Source: Bacteroidota bacterium (GTDB taxonomy: Bacteria; Bacteroidota; Bacteroidia; AKYH767-A; 2013-40CM-41-45). Taken from it: a DNA stretch of 64,000 nt. A program made the position numbers and the translations under genes. Of the stretch, positions 27,731-36,654 are shown piece by piece. Positions within the stretch are counted from its first letter, which is position 1. Each line of letters begins with the position of its first letter. The DNA lies in the NCBI GenBank assembly GCA_016720655.1, contig JADKKE010000011.1, positions 33,213-97,212 of the forward strand. Direction: 5' to 3'. The notes below the pieces were generated by a model. The model was not told the origin of the DNA. It worked only from the letters and a program-made list of their open reading frames with translations, and searched no databases.

Positions 27731-28462
27731 ATGAATACATCCTCGTTTCAAACACTTTCGATTATTATTCCGGCTTATAACGAAGCGAAAACTATTCATC
27801 TCATCCTTGAGCGTGTTTGCGCTGTGCCGCTTTTGAATGGTCTCAAAAAAGAAATTGTGATCGTGAATGATTGTTCAACGGATTCTACAAAGGAAGCGAT
27901 TGAATCATTTATCAGTTCTCACAGCCAGACCAATATCCGTCTCTTCAATCAACCGGTGAACAAAGGTAAAGGTGCAGCAATTCACAAAGGAATTGAATTG
28001 GCGAGTGGCGAATGTTTGATTATACAGGATGCTGACCTTGAATACGATCCGAATGAATACAATCTTTTACTGAAACCAATTGTCGAAGGAAATGCTGATG
28101 TCGTATACGGTTCTCGATTCATGGGAGGAAATCCCCACAGAATTTTATTCTATTGGCATTCACTCGGAAACAAATTTCTCACCGCACTGTCCAACATATT
28201 TACAAATCTGAATCTCACAGATATGGAAACATGCTACAAAATGTTTCGTTCTGAGATTATCAAGAACATTTCGCTAAAAGAAAATCGTTTTGGTTTTGAA
28301 CCGGAAGTAACTGCGAAAATGTCCCGTGTGAAAGGAGTGCGTATTTACGAAGTTGGCATTTCGTATTACGGCCGAACTTATCTCGAAGGAAAGAAAATCG
28401 GATGGAAGGATGGTTTTAGAGCCATCTATTGCATCTTGAAATACAACTTGTTTTCAAGATAA
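27731..28462 (+). CDS. Family 2 glycosyltransferase (DPM1-like)
   Basis: This is a 243-residue soluble GT-A enzyme: SIIIPAYNEAKTI, VNDCSTDST, NKGKGAAIHKG and the IQDADLEYDPNEY metal-binding motif. No membrane helix follows. It resembles archaeal and bacterial dolichyl/polyprenyl-phosphate mannosyl- or glucosyltransferases and is related to the GT2 at 20377-21090. It starts 18 bases after the GT-C-like gene and completes the plus-strand glycan cluster. Confidence 0.92.
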   Translation: MNTSSFQTLSIIIPAYNEAKTIHLILERVCAVPLLNGLKKEIVIVNDCSTDSTKEAIESFISSHSQTNIRLFNQPVNKGKGAAIHKGIELASGECLIIQDADLEYDPNEYNLLLKPIVEGNADVVYGSRFMGGNPHRILFYWHSLGNKFLTALSNIFTNLNLTDMETCYKMFRSEIIKNISLKENRFGFEPEVTAKMSRVKGVRIYEVGISYYGRTYLEGKKIGWKDGFRAIYCILKYNLFSR

Positions 28463-28478
28463 ATCTCAGCTTTTAGTT

Positions 28479-29270
28479 TCAGTTCAAACGAATTAAATCC
28501 TTTTCCTTTACTTGTCCTTCGGTAAGCACGAGTACATTCATCCCAAAGCGAATTTTTTTATCAAACTCCCGAAACGTCGCCAATGTTCTCAGTGGTTCTT
28601 TTTCCAGGGCGGCAGTTTCCTGATTCACCAGAGTCATCACACAGCGAATACAGGGTTTCACCACTTTGAATTTCACCTCGCCAATCGAAAATTCCTTCCA
28701 TTCATCTTCCGCAAATGAAGGAGCTCCGGTAAAAACAAAATTCGGACGGAAGCGGTTCATCAATATGGGTGATGGAAGTCTGTTGTTTAATTCATCCAGT
28801 GAAGACTGTCCAAGAATCAACACCGGATATCCATCAGCAAGACTCACGCTCTCGTTGTTTACACTATACTCCAAAGGAACCGGACGTGGATTTTTCTCCG
28901 GAAAAGCAACCAGTTTACACGATGTTCCAAGGCGCTCCGAAATCCAGCTGCTGTGTGCAGGGCTCACTTCATGAGCAAGTACTGAATCATTCCAAACAAT
29001 ACATTCAATAGGATCTGAAGCGACGGCCGCTTCTGAATCCAACAACAAGGATTCATTTTTAAAAGTGATTGTAAACAAACTTCCATGCTGAGTGATTGTA
29101 AACAATGCCATATCCGGAAATTCACGTTGCGTAAAAAATCGGTTTTGTCCATCTACGAGCATCCATCTCCGGTCATACCGAAGGCCTTTACCCAATACTT
29201 CAGATTGATCCAATCGGATTCCTCCAAGAGATTTAATAGGGTAAATCCAAATTTCAGTTAGAATTAACAT
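28479..29270 (-). CDS. MOSC domain protein (mARC/YcbX-like)
   Basis: The start chosen is the ATG at 29270, 4 bases after the upstream stop; an in-frame ATG at 29285 overlaps the ABC gene. The N-terminal MOSC beta-barrel (LTEIWIYPIKSLGGIRLDQSEV, YDRRWMLVD) is followed by the MOSC core with the conserved cysteine in VKPCIRCVMTLVN. In mARC and YcbX that cysteine ligates the molybdenum cofactor, and the enzymes reduce N-hydroxylated compounds. Length (about 263) fits the two-domain form without the ferredoxin extension. The redox partner is unknown. Confidence 0.9.
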   Translation of the reverse strand: MLILTEIWIYPIKSLGGIRLDQSEVLGKGLRYDRRWMLVDGQNRFFTQREFPDMALFTITQHGSLFTITFKNESLLLDSEAAVASDPIECIVWNDSVLAHEVSPAHSSWISERLGTSCKLVAFPEKNPRPVPLEYSVNNESVSLADGYPVLILGQSSLDELNNRLPSPILMNRFRPNFVFTGAPSFAEDEWKEFSIGEVKFKVVKPCIRCVMTLVNQETAALEKEPLRTLATFREFDKKIRFGMNVLVLTEGQVKEKDLIRLN

Positions 29271-29274
29271 TGGT

Positions 29275-31068
29275 TTATTTTTCAACGTTGCGTTGATTTA
29301 ATCTTCTGGAAATCGTTTCTTCAATATTCACAGCCGGAATAGAAGCAATGAGCCGTTTCGTGTATTCTGTTTTTGGAAAGGAATAGAGTTCGTCTGCGTC
29401 ACCAATCTCTTCAATTTTCCCCTGATTCATCACAATAATTCTATCGCTTATAAATTTAACAACACCAAGATCATGGGAAATAAAAATAAATGTAAATCCA
29501 AAATCACGCTTAAGTTCATTGAGCAAATTTAAAATCTGGGCCTGAATGCTTACATCGAGAGCCGAAACACATTCATCACAAATAATTAATTCCGGCTCAA
29601 GGGCCAATGATCTGGCAATACAAATTCTTTGTCTTTGTCCGCCACTAAATTCATTCGGATATCGATTGAAATGTTCCGGCTTCAAATTCACCCGCGATAG
29701 CAATTCGAAAACTTTTTCTTTGCGCTCCTTTTTATCACGATGCAAACCATGAACTGTCATCGGTTCAAGAATAGCCTCGCCAACAATCATGTGCGGATTG
29801 AGTGATGAATAGGGATCCTGAAAAATAATTTGAATGTGTTTTCGCATTTCTCGTAATGATCTTCCCTCAAGCAAAGCTAAATCCTGGTTCTTGAAAATTA
29901 CTTTACCCTCTCTTGGTTCAACAAGGCGAAGAATGCTTCTGCCAAGAGTCGTTTTACCACATCCTGACTCGCCGACCAGCCCTAATGTTTCGCCGGGGTA
30001 AACTTCAAAACTAACATCGTCTACAGCTTTTATAAAATCTGTGGCTTTTCTTAAAATTCCTTTCTGAACAGGGAACCACGTTTTCAGGTTTTGAACCTGT
30101 AGAATCGGGCTTTGCGCATACAATTCTAGATGTCGCTTTGCTGTTTCTTCCGCTGTGACCAGCTGAACATTCAAGGATTCATCAATACTTTTATTGATTT
30201 CCGTGAAGCTGCCATCGCTTTCAACATTCATGAAGTCATTGATCGTTGGTAATACATGAAGTCGTTTTGTTAGCGGAGGCCGACAGGCTAACAAACCTTT
30301 GGTATACGGATGCTGGGGCTTGAAAAAAATATCGCGAACAGAGCCTTCCTCCACGATCTTTCCTTTGTACATCACAACAACACGATCAGCAATCTCTGCA
30401 ATCACACCAAGATCGTGGGAGATGAAAATCAATCCCATAGTATTTTCCTCTTGCAGATTGCGCATGAGGTCGAGGATAGTTGCCTGTACTGTTACATCGA
30501 GAGAAGTGGTAGGTTCATCAGCAATTAGCACACGAGGTTCGCAACTCATCGCCATTGCAATCATGACTCTTTGCTTTTGTCCGCCTGATAACTGGTGTGG
30601 ATAAGCATCCACCATTCTTTTGGGATCCGGCAATTTTACTTTTTCAAAGAGAGCAATTGTTTGTTCTCTAGCTTCCTGTTTCGATAATTTCTTGTGAAGA
30701 ATCAATCCTTCTGCAACCTGATCACCACAGGAAAAAACCGGGTTCAGCGATGTCATTGGCTCCTGAAAAATCATTGCTATTTCATTCCCACGAAACGCAC
30801 GCATTTCAGCTTCAGAAATAGAAAGAAGATTCTCCTGCCCGCCTTTTCGGGTTTGATAAATTATCTCTCCCTGAGTAATTTGTCCGGGTGGAGAAATTAG
30901 GCGCATCAATGAAAGTGCAGTAACCGATTTCCCCGAACCTGATTCACCAACGATTCCAAGCGTTTCACCTTGCTGAAGTGAAAAACTGACATTGTCAACA
31001 GCTCTAATTTCCGATTCAGAAATTTGAAAACGGGTACTTAGATTTCGTATGTCGAGGAGTGGCTTCAA
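29275..31068 (-). CDS. Fused double ABC ATPase, di/oligopeptide type (DppD-DppF / GsiA-like)
   Basis: This 597-residue protein contains two ABC ATPase domains. Domain 1 has Walker A G41-ESGSGKS-48, signature LSGGQKQR and Walker B VLIADEPT. Domain 2 has Walker A GESGCGKT (about 365), signature FSGGQRQR and Walker B LIICDECVSALD. Both carry the oligopeptide transporter C-terminal extension (HPYTKGLL and EYTKRLIAS). It would energise uptake of peptides or similar solutes, but no permease or binding protein is adjacent, so it is an orphan ATPase here. Note DEC instead of the usual DEP after the second Walker B glutamate. The MOSC gene follows almost directly. Confidence 0.95.
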   Translation of the reverse strand: MKPLLDIRNLSTRFQISESEIRAVDNVSFSLQQGETLGIVGESGSGKSVTALSLMRLISPPGQITQGEIIYQTRKGGQENLLSISEAEMRAFRGNEIAMIFQEPMTSLNPVFSCGDQVAEGLILHKKLSKQEAREQTIALFEKVKLPDPKRMVDAYPHQLSGGQKQRVMIAMAMSCEPRVLIADEPTTSLDVTVQATILDLMRNLQEENTMGLIFISHDLGVIAEIADRVVVMYKGKIVEEGSVRDIFFKPQHPYTKGLLACRPPLTKRLHVLPTINDFMNVESDGSFTEINKSIDESLNVQLVTAEETAKRHLELYAQSPILQVQNLKTWFPVQKGILRKATDFIKAVDDVSFEVYPGETLGLVGESGCGKTTLGRSILRLVEPREGKVIFKNQDLALLEGRSLREMRKHIQIIFQDPYSSLNPHMIVGEAILEPMTVHGLHRDKKERKEKVFELLSRVNLKPEHFNRYPNEFSGGQRQRICIARSLALEPELIICDECVSALDVSIQAQILNLLNELKRDFGFTFIFISHDLGVVKFISDRIIVMNQGKIEEIGDADELYSFPKTEYTKRLIASIPAVNIEETISRRLNQRNVEK

Positions 31069-31233
31069 GAGGCGACGAAAATGTGAAGATAAAAAAAGAA
31101 ACCTGCGCCCTTGAGTTCGAGAGAGACAGATTGTTCACACCGGGCATAGTTAAAATACATGCCCTTGTGGGAATTTGAAAAATTCGGGGAATTCGTTGTG
31201 GTTTAGTGTATACGAAAATCAAGCTATTATGGC

Positions 31234-31914
31234 CTATACAAAACCCTTATATCTTTTCATTATTTCTCCGATTGTTCTGACATCCTTTTCACAATATCGG
31301 GAAATACGTTCCAGATTTTGTTCCTTCCAATATACTTCACCAACCTGGCTACCATCAATATCATCCTTCGGTGTAGGTATCCCGAGAACTGCAGCGAGTA
31401 ATACCAAACTGGTATACGATTTATAATCACCGAATTTCCAAAGCTCCATGGTATCGAGGTGATTGACTTCCCAGGGTTTTCTTCCTGCAGTGTTCAAAAT
31501 AAGTGGCATTTTCAATCCATGTATAATCATCCTTCGGGCAATAAAAGGGAAATCGAATTCTTTTCCATTGTGTGCACACAATTGCTTCTCTACTCCGCTG
31601 CAAAATGAATTGACGGCTTTTGAAAATTCAACCAATATTTCCTTTTCGTCAGTTCCTGAAAATGAAAATGTCCGGAATTCATCCTGTGAAAAATAAAATC
31701 CACATGAAATGCAAACAATCTTCCCAAACTCAGCATAAATTCCGGCTCTTGGATAAAGCGTTGCCGGTGTTTCTCCTTCTATTCTTAAAGTCGTAGATTT
31801 CTTCTCCCACAGTTCCTTAAAAGGAGAAGGTACCAACGAAAATTCAGAATACTGTGGAACAGTCTCGATGTCGATGAAAAGAATGTTGGTGAGTTTGATA
31901 GATGAAAGCATCAC
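31234..31914 (-). CDS. DnaQ-fold 3'-5' exonuclease (PolB-exonuclease-like)
   Basis: This 226-residue protein carries the three exonuclease motifs: Exo I with D15 and E17 in FIDIETVP, Exo II in LCAHNGKEFDFPFI (about 113-124), and Exo III in YCEKDVRTIGEI near the end. The spacing fits the family of predicted 3'-5' exonucleases related to the PolB proofreading domain, common as stand-alone proteins in Bacteroidota. It probably trims DNA 3' ends in repair. It is separated from the ABC gene by about 165 bases. Confidence 0.88.
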   Translation of the reverse strand: MMLSSIKLTNILFIDIETVPQYSEFSLVPSPFKELWEKKSTTLRIEGETPATLYPRAGIYAEFGKIVCISCGFYFSQDEFRTFSFSGTDEKEILVEFSKAVNSFCSGVEKQLCAHNGKEFDFPFIARRMIIHGLKMPLILNTAGRKPWEVNHLDTMELWKFGDYKSYTSLVLLAAVLGIPTPKDDIDGSQVGEVYWKEQNLERISRYCEKDVRTIGEIMKRYKGFV

Positions 31915-31920
31915 TTCGTT

Positions 31921-32083
31921 TAGGGTTTAATGTTTAATGTTTAATGTTCAAAGTTGGTTTCGGGTTTAGAGTTTAGAGTTCAAAGTTCCGTGTTCAGGGT
32001 TCCGTGTTCTGTGTTTAGCCGAGACACTACCTTATACTTTATACCTAATACCATATTCCTAATACCTAAAATTTCTAACACAA
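31921..32083. repeat. Modular microrepeat element (GTTTAATGTTTAATG / ATACCTAAT)
   Basis: Just upstream of the exonuclease start codon lie two blocks of imperfect short units: GTTTAATGTTTAATG and GTTTAGAGTTTAGAGTTC first, then TTATACTTTATACCTAATACC and ATTCCTAATACCTAAA. Its two-block structure resembles the other composite elements at 34.6-36.8, 50.8 and 55.3 kb, but with different units. Confidence 0.6.
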
Positions 32084-32126
32084 ATTAAAACCCTTCCACA
32101 CTCTCCCACAACCGCATTAATTAGAA

Positions 32127-32154
32127 TAAAAAAAGCCGGCTGCAAGGGCCGGCT
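32127..32154 (-). terminator. Rho-independent terminator
   Basis: Read on the minus strand, the arms AGCCGGC and GCCGGCT surround a 7-base loop and are followed by a run of seven T. It lies about 27 bases after the stop of the small lipoprotein gene and ends that transcript. Confidence 0.9.
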
Positions 32155-32180
32155 AATGGGTATTATTTTTGGTAAATATT

Positions 32181-32720
32181 TTACTCCTGAATTTCCCAGT
32201 TGTCACCATTCGTTTTTTCGACGCGCATTAATCCAAGTTGTTTTCCGTAATATACTTTCGAAATTCCGGATGTTCCACCGTGAATTAAATCAACCATTAC
32301 ATTAAAATATGTATTTGTGTTGATAACAAGTGTAACATAAGGATGACTGATAATGTCAAATTTAAATTTTGCACCACTACTATGAGTCAGCGTAAGGTAG
32401 CGCGTCTCATCAGGGCCTGTGAAATGTTCGTAATAGGAAGAGAAAATTCCGAATTGCGAGGATGTCCATTTTTGGGTGACATATTGATTATCGGGATGAT
32501 CGCAATCTTCCGGACCGCTCAATACTGAATACACAGGTGCAGAAACAATTACCACATCGGTATCACTGGCATTGCTTTTAAAAATAGCAGATTGGCTCCG
32601 GCTCACAATAAATTTGGATTCTTCTGCGTCCAAAAAAGTAGGTGTTGATGTATCACACTTTTTGGTGCATGAAAAAAATGAAAGTAGGCAAATGCATGCA
32701 ATTGTATAAATGAGTTTCAT
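32181..32720 (-). CDS. Small lipoprotein, function unknown
   Basis: The start chosen is the ATG at 32720, giving a lipoprotein signal MKLIYTIACICLLSFFSC with lipidated C18; the upstream frame is not signal-like. The mature part of about 160 residues is beta-rich with no recognised motif; two further cysteines occur (C22 and one in GPEDCDHPDNQ). I do not recognise the family. A strong terminator follows. A periplasmic or surface-anchored location is inferred from the signal only. Confidence 0.7.
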   Translation of the reverse strand: MKLIYTIACICLLSFFSCTKKCDTSTPTFLDAEESKFIVSRSQSAIFKSNASDTDVVIVSAPVYSVLSGPEDCDHPDNQYVTQKWTSSQFGIFSSYYEHFTGPDETRYLTLTHSSGAKFKFDIISHPYVTLVINTNTYFNVMVDLIHGGTSGISKVYYGKQLGLMRVEKTNGDNWEIQE

Positions 32721-32909
32721 AGAATGATAATATTCCGGAATTACCCGTTTTGTGACCCTAAATATATAAAAAATCCCTGAAAACCCTTGCCTATGGCTGT
32801 TTTTGGCCAAATTTCAATTTAAAATACAGGATAAATAAAAACGAATCAGCTAAAACAAATCTTTAAAACAATCTGGAAAATCATTCAATTCGGTAGTATT
32901 CCTGTTGAA

Positions 32910-33314
32910 TTAACGAATCATCACCCCTTTTTTATTCAATACAGGAATCATAGTAAGATTGTCTTCCCTTACACTTTCCGGCAGAAAAATGTATTTTTTA
33001 TCATACATGTCTTTCTCCTTGTAAAAACTGACCCAATATTCATTGTTCAGTCCGAGTAAGTTGTCCATCAAGGGTTCAATCTTCGCATAATCGTGAGGAT
33101 CGATATTTCCAATGACATGGCGTAAAATCGTTGTCTTCACATCTCTCCCTTCGTACTGACCATAACCTTTGGAACTCACCATCACTCCTCTGATTTCGGA
33201 GTCATACATATTTACGAGATACACATTCCAGACCAGGAAATCATCTTCATTGGTCTCTCTCACAACAGCGACTATAATTTTGTCTACAACAAGTTGAGGA
33301 ATGTCTTTCAGCAT
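32910..33314 (-). CDS. Conserved hypothetical protein of Bacteroidota
   Basis: This 134-residue cytoplasmic protein has no signal peptide. Segments such as VWNVYLVNMYDSEIRGVMVSSKGYG, TILRHVIGNIDP and YWVSFYKEKDMYDKKYIFLP are, from memory, typical of a small uncharacterised family widespread in Bacteroidota. No catalytic residues or known fold can be named. It stands alone between the lipoprotein gene and the broken hydrolase gene. Confidence 0.7.
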   Translation of the reverse strand: MLKDIPQLVVDKIIVAVVRETNEDDFLVWNVYLVNMYDSEIRGVMVSSKGYGQYEGRDVKTTILRHVIGNIDPHDYAKIEPLMDNLLGLNNEYWVSFYKEKDMYDKKYIFLPESVREDNLTMIPVLNKKGVMIR

Positions 33315-33427
33315 AAGAGCAATCTAATGGATTCGCGCTGCGAAGATAAGGATTTGATTAAAGGTTTAATGTGAACGCAAGAGAAGACGACATGAATTTT
33401 AATTTCCTCGCAGAGGCCGATGCAGGC

Positions 33428-34569
33428 TCAGTTACCGTATGCCTGCAAGGCGCCATTCACATAAGCTATCATGTCGGAATATTGATTATTGGGGATTTTT
33501 TCTCCACGCTTTTTTCCAAGGCGTACCAGGACCATTCGCTGATCCGGAATCACAACAATGTATTGTCCAAGGATCCCGCGTGCATAGAAAATCTGATGTC
33601 CCTTAAATTCTGTTAACCAACATTGATAACCATAATAATTTACCAGAGAGCCTTCTTCATCGACAAGGTTTTTAGGAGTCACCATTTCACGAATAAACGA
33701 AGCTGAAACTACATTCGCGCCTTTCCATTTTCCACTGTCCAGCATGAGTTGTCCGATGCGGGCAAAATCTCTTGCATCTGCATAAAAGCAGCAATATGCC
33801 TTCTCCATCCCGTCACTCTGATCCAAAGACCAATAAGCGGAATGCATCGCTTGCACTCGTTTCCATAATTTCTGAGAGGCGTATTCAGACAACTTCATTC
33901 CACTTGCTTTTTCTAGAATCATTCCCAACAACTCTGTATTACAACTCATGTAATTGAATGTTCTTCCGGGTTCCGTGATAACTTCCAGTCGATCCATTTG
34001 ATTATCCAGTTTCCTCCCGTAATATGCTTCTGTCGTTTGAGAGAAAAGGCTGCTGTAACTTTCATTCCAATTCAAACCACTGCTCATCATCATCAGATGC
34101 CGGATCTTAAGACTTGCATTTTTCCTTCATTGAAATGCGGGAGATACTTGCCAACAGGATCCTCAAGACTCAATTTTCCTTCGTCAGCTGCAATGCCAAT
34201 TAATAATCCGACAATACTTTTTGCAACCGAGAAGGAATTGCTGAGTGAGCTGGGTTCATAGTGATCCCAATACTGTTCGTAACGGATAGAATCATTTTTG
34301 ATGATGAGAAAAGAAACACTCTCGGTTTTTTCCAATTCCGCATTTGTCTCAGCAGGAAGTTTTTTCTTGTTGTAATCCGCTCCAACAGGCCATTCCTGAG
34401 CCTGGTCACTGTCGACCATGCGTGATTCAAAAATCCCGAGATCATCGATATCCGGATAAGTATACAAAAGTGTTTTGTAGAGGTATGTGTATCCCGTTAT
34501 CCAGATTGCAACATTGATCGATACAAAAACCAACAGGAAGCCAAATAAAAATTTGGTCAGGGGGCGCAT
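33428..34569 (-). pseudogene. Serine hydrolase / class C beta-lactamase-like, one frameshift
   Basis: Two adjacent reading frames encode one protein. The first (start ATG at 34569, MRPLTKFLF membrane anchor) holds the SxxK nucleophile motif S114-V-A-K117 and runs to GKYLPHFNEG. The second holds MMMSSGLNW, the Y-x-x-N-like motif FNYMSCN and the C-terminal half. Adding one A to the five-A run (T run at 34119-34123 on the plus strand) restores NEGKNASLKIRHLMMMSSG, the expected family sequence. All core parts are therefore present and only one base is missing. The protein would be a membrane-anchored penicillin-binding-protein-like hydrolase. Sequencing error is as likely as real decay. Confidence 0.88.
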
Positions 34570-34640
34570 GCTTTTTCTACTTTCCATCTTCAGCAAGATA
34601 GCGCCTGATTTCGTGCTTTCCTGACCGCATCGGGTAGAGT

Positions 34641-34816
34641 TATTAGTTCATGGTTGTTAGTTGTTGGTGCCTGGTGGTTAGTAGTTGGTGCTTGGTGGTT
34701 AGTGGTTGGTACTGATGAAAGAATTGCTGACAATTTTTCACTTCGCTAAAGATTTGTTCCTTCAGCTTCACCTTCCCCTAACTCATAATTCTTAACTCAT
34801 AATTCATAATTCACAA
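34641..34816 (+). repeat. Composite microrepeat element, copy 1
   Basis: The first module is about ten units of TTAGTGG/TTGGTGG-like sequence (34641-34720). After a spacer of about 65 bases comes a second module of AACTCATAATTC units (34786-34816). The second module runs into the lipB 3' end and supplies its last codons and stop (GVVNYEL). Confidence 0.75.
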
Positions 34817-35516
34817 CTCCAAACTCCATCCCAAACAAAGCTCCCAAATGCTCTTTCACTTTCGTCTTCACTTCGCTAATGTTTTGTTTCGCGCCAAGTT
34901 CTTTCTCGAGTGAAGTCACTGCTTTATCTTCAATGCCACAGGGAATAATATTTCCAAAATAACTCAGGTTTGAATTTACATTAAATGCAAATCCATGCAT
35001 CGTCACCCAGCGAGAGGTGCGTACACCGATTGCACAAATTTTGCGTGCTTTTTTTTCATCCTCCGGATCGAGCCACACTCCTGTGTATCCGGGAAATCGC
35101 CCTGCAGAAATATTATAATCCTTGAGCGTGAGAATAATCGCTTCTTCCAGAAAACGTAAATACTTGTGTATGTCGGTGAAAAATAAATCGAGATCGAGAA
35201 TCGGGTATCCAACAATTTGTCCCGGACCGTGATAGGTGATATCTCCTCCCCTGTTGTTCTTGTAAAATACCGCGTCGATCGATTTCAATCCTTCTTCATC
35301 AAGCAACAAATTACTTTCCAGACCGCTTCTGCCCAGTGTGTACACGTGAGGATGCTCGCAAAATAAAAGATAATGATGTTGTTGTTCCTGTTCTTCAACT
35401 GGAAGGGCACGGTTTTTCAACTTCCTCTCAATCAACTCCTGAAAAAGTTTCTCCTGATACTCCCATGCTTCTTTGTAATCGATCAAGCCGAGATCACGGA
35501 AGAGTACGGGCTGCAT
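34797..35516 (-). CDS. lipB: Octanoyl-[acyl-carrier-protein]:protein octanoyltransferase
   Basis: This 239-residue protein matches LipB, which moves octanoate from ACP to lipoyl domains in lipoate synthesis. Signature regions are present: CEHPHVYTLGRSG, NNRGGDITYHGPGQIVGYPI, the lysine in KICAIGVR, VTMHGFAFNVN, and the acyl-accepting cysteine in IPCGIEDKAV. The C-terminal residues GVVNYEL are encoded inside a repeat element, so the natural end may vary. Composite repeats lie at both ends of the gene. lipA is not in the window. Confidence 0.96.
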   Translation of the reverse strand: MQPVLFRDLGLIDYKEAWEYQEKLFQELIERKLKNRALPVEEQEQQHHYLLFCEHPHVYTLGRSGLESNLLLDEEGLKSIDAVFYKNNRGGDITYHGPGQIVGYPILDLDLFFTDIHKYLRFLEEAIILTLKDYNISAGRFPGYTGVWLDPEDEKKARKICAIGVRTSRWVTMHGFAFNVNSNLSYFGNIIPCGIEDKAVTSLEKELGAKQNISEVKTKVKEHLGALFGMEFGVVNYEL

Positions 35517-35627
35517 GTTAGTTGTTAGTGATTAGTAGTTAGTGTTTAGTATGGGTGAACTAATTTAAAAGGGACAAACTATAAATTACGCAACCCCAAC
35601 TCATAATTCATAATTCGTAATTCATTC
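35517..35627 (+). repeat. Composite microrepeat element, copy 2 (left arm around isomerase gene)
   Basis: Module order: TTAGT-type units (35517-35550), then ATGGGTGAACTAATTTAAAAG (35551-35571), then ACCCCAACTCATAATTCATA and further AATTC units to 35627. It is homologous in inverted orientation to 36677-36825 on the other side of the PGI/PMI gene. Confidence 0.8.
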
Positions 35628-36610
35628 TAAATCTTAGCCAGCGACCCCTTCAAATGATTAATCACATTCACTTCCACTGCATCAATTTTTTTCTTGTCGG
35701 CGAGATAGCAGGAGATCCAATCGGTGAGGTGAATCAAATAAATTGAACGTTCAATTTGCGAATCCCCTTTGGACCAGATTTCTTTGATACTGCTGGTATA
35801 TTTTGCAAATACTTCTTTGCTGATTTCGATGCGTGTTTGAGTACGGGCATAGTCAGAAGAATTGCGAAGAATCACAACTGCACATTCCTGATGTTGTTCT
35901 GCCCATCCCACAAGTTCGTTGTGATTCATTTCCGGAAGAATATGATGCCAGCACAACATTTTTGAATTTTCATTGATCTGCTGACGAAAACGGGTAGCGA
36001 CACCATTGTATCCATCGACTGCATAAATCACGGGCATTTTTTTATACAGAAAATCCGTGAAATCCATCGCTTCGCTCTTGATGGCAACTTCCTGCTTTAC
36101 AATCAGGTCAATTGCGGTTTTCAATTGAGATTTCCATGCGTGGCCAATGAGTTTATATCCCTGAAGTACATAAAATAATTGAGTGAGGGAGTAACCCAGA
36201 CACGATCTTGGCGGCATACCGCCGGGAATCATGATACAATCAAGTTCATTGGCAGCTGCCATGTCTGCAATCTTTCCTCCGGAAGTCACACAGATAACTT
36301 TTGCTTTCTTATGCAAGGCCGTCTCCATCGCCATGATCGTTTCTTCTGTATTCCCGGAATACGATGAAACAATTACGAGCGTATGTGCATTTACAAATGA
36401 CGGAAGAAAATAATCCTTGTTTACAAGTATAGGAACAGAACATTCATCGCTCATGATCTCCGAAACAATCGTTCCTCCGATACCCGAGCCACCGAGGCCG
36501 GTCACAATCACATTGCGAATGTCAACCAGGGGTTGAGTAAACTTCGCCTGCTCCCCAATCTGCATGGCTTCTTTTAATTGCTGGGGAAAATTCTGAACAA
36601 GGTTTTTCAT
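35627..36610 (-). CDS. Bifunctional phosphoglucose/phosphomannose isomerase
   Basis: This 327-residue SIS-domain protein has the glycine-rich GLGGSGIGG loop (38-46) and the sugar-phosphate-binding S82-SYSGNTEE-90. The C-terminal region with LPEMNHNELVGW matches the small bifunctional PGI/PMI family first known from archaea, which interconverts glucose-6-P, fructose-6-P and mannose-6-P. Mannose-6-P supply would fit the glycan genes in this window. The gene is bracketed by inverted composite repeats, and its stop codon touches the left arm. Confidence 0.92.
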   Translation of the reverse strand: MKNLVQNFPQQLKEAMQIGEQAKFTQPLVDIRNVIVTGLGGSGIGGTIVSEIMSDECSVPILVNKDYFLPSFVNAHTLVIVSSYSGNTEETIMAMETALHKKAKVICVTSGGKIADMAAANELDCIMIPGGMPPRSCLGYSLTQLFYVLQGYKLIGHAWKSQLKTAIDLIVKQEVAIKSEAMDFTDFLYKKMPVIYAVDGYNGVATRFRQQINENSKMLCWHHILPEMNHNELVGWAEQHQECAVVILRNSSDYARTQTRIEISKEVFAKYTSSIKEIWSKGDSQIERSIYLIHLTDWISCYLADKKKIDAVEVNVINHLKGSLAKI

Positions 36611-36654
36611 GGCGTTTTTATTGAGGGAACAAAATTAGCAATCTTTTTGAGAAA

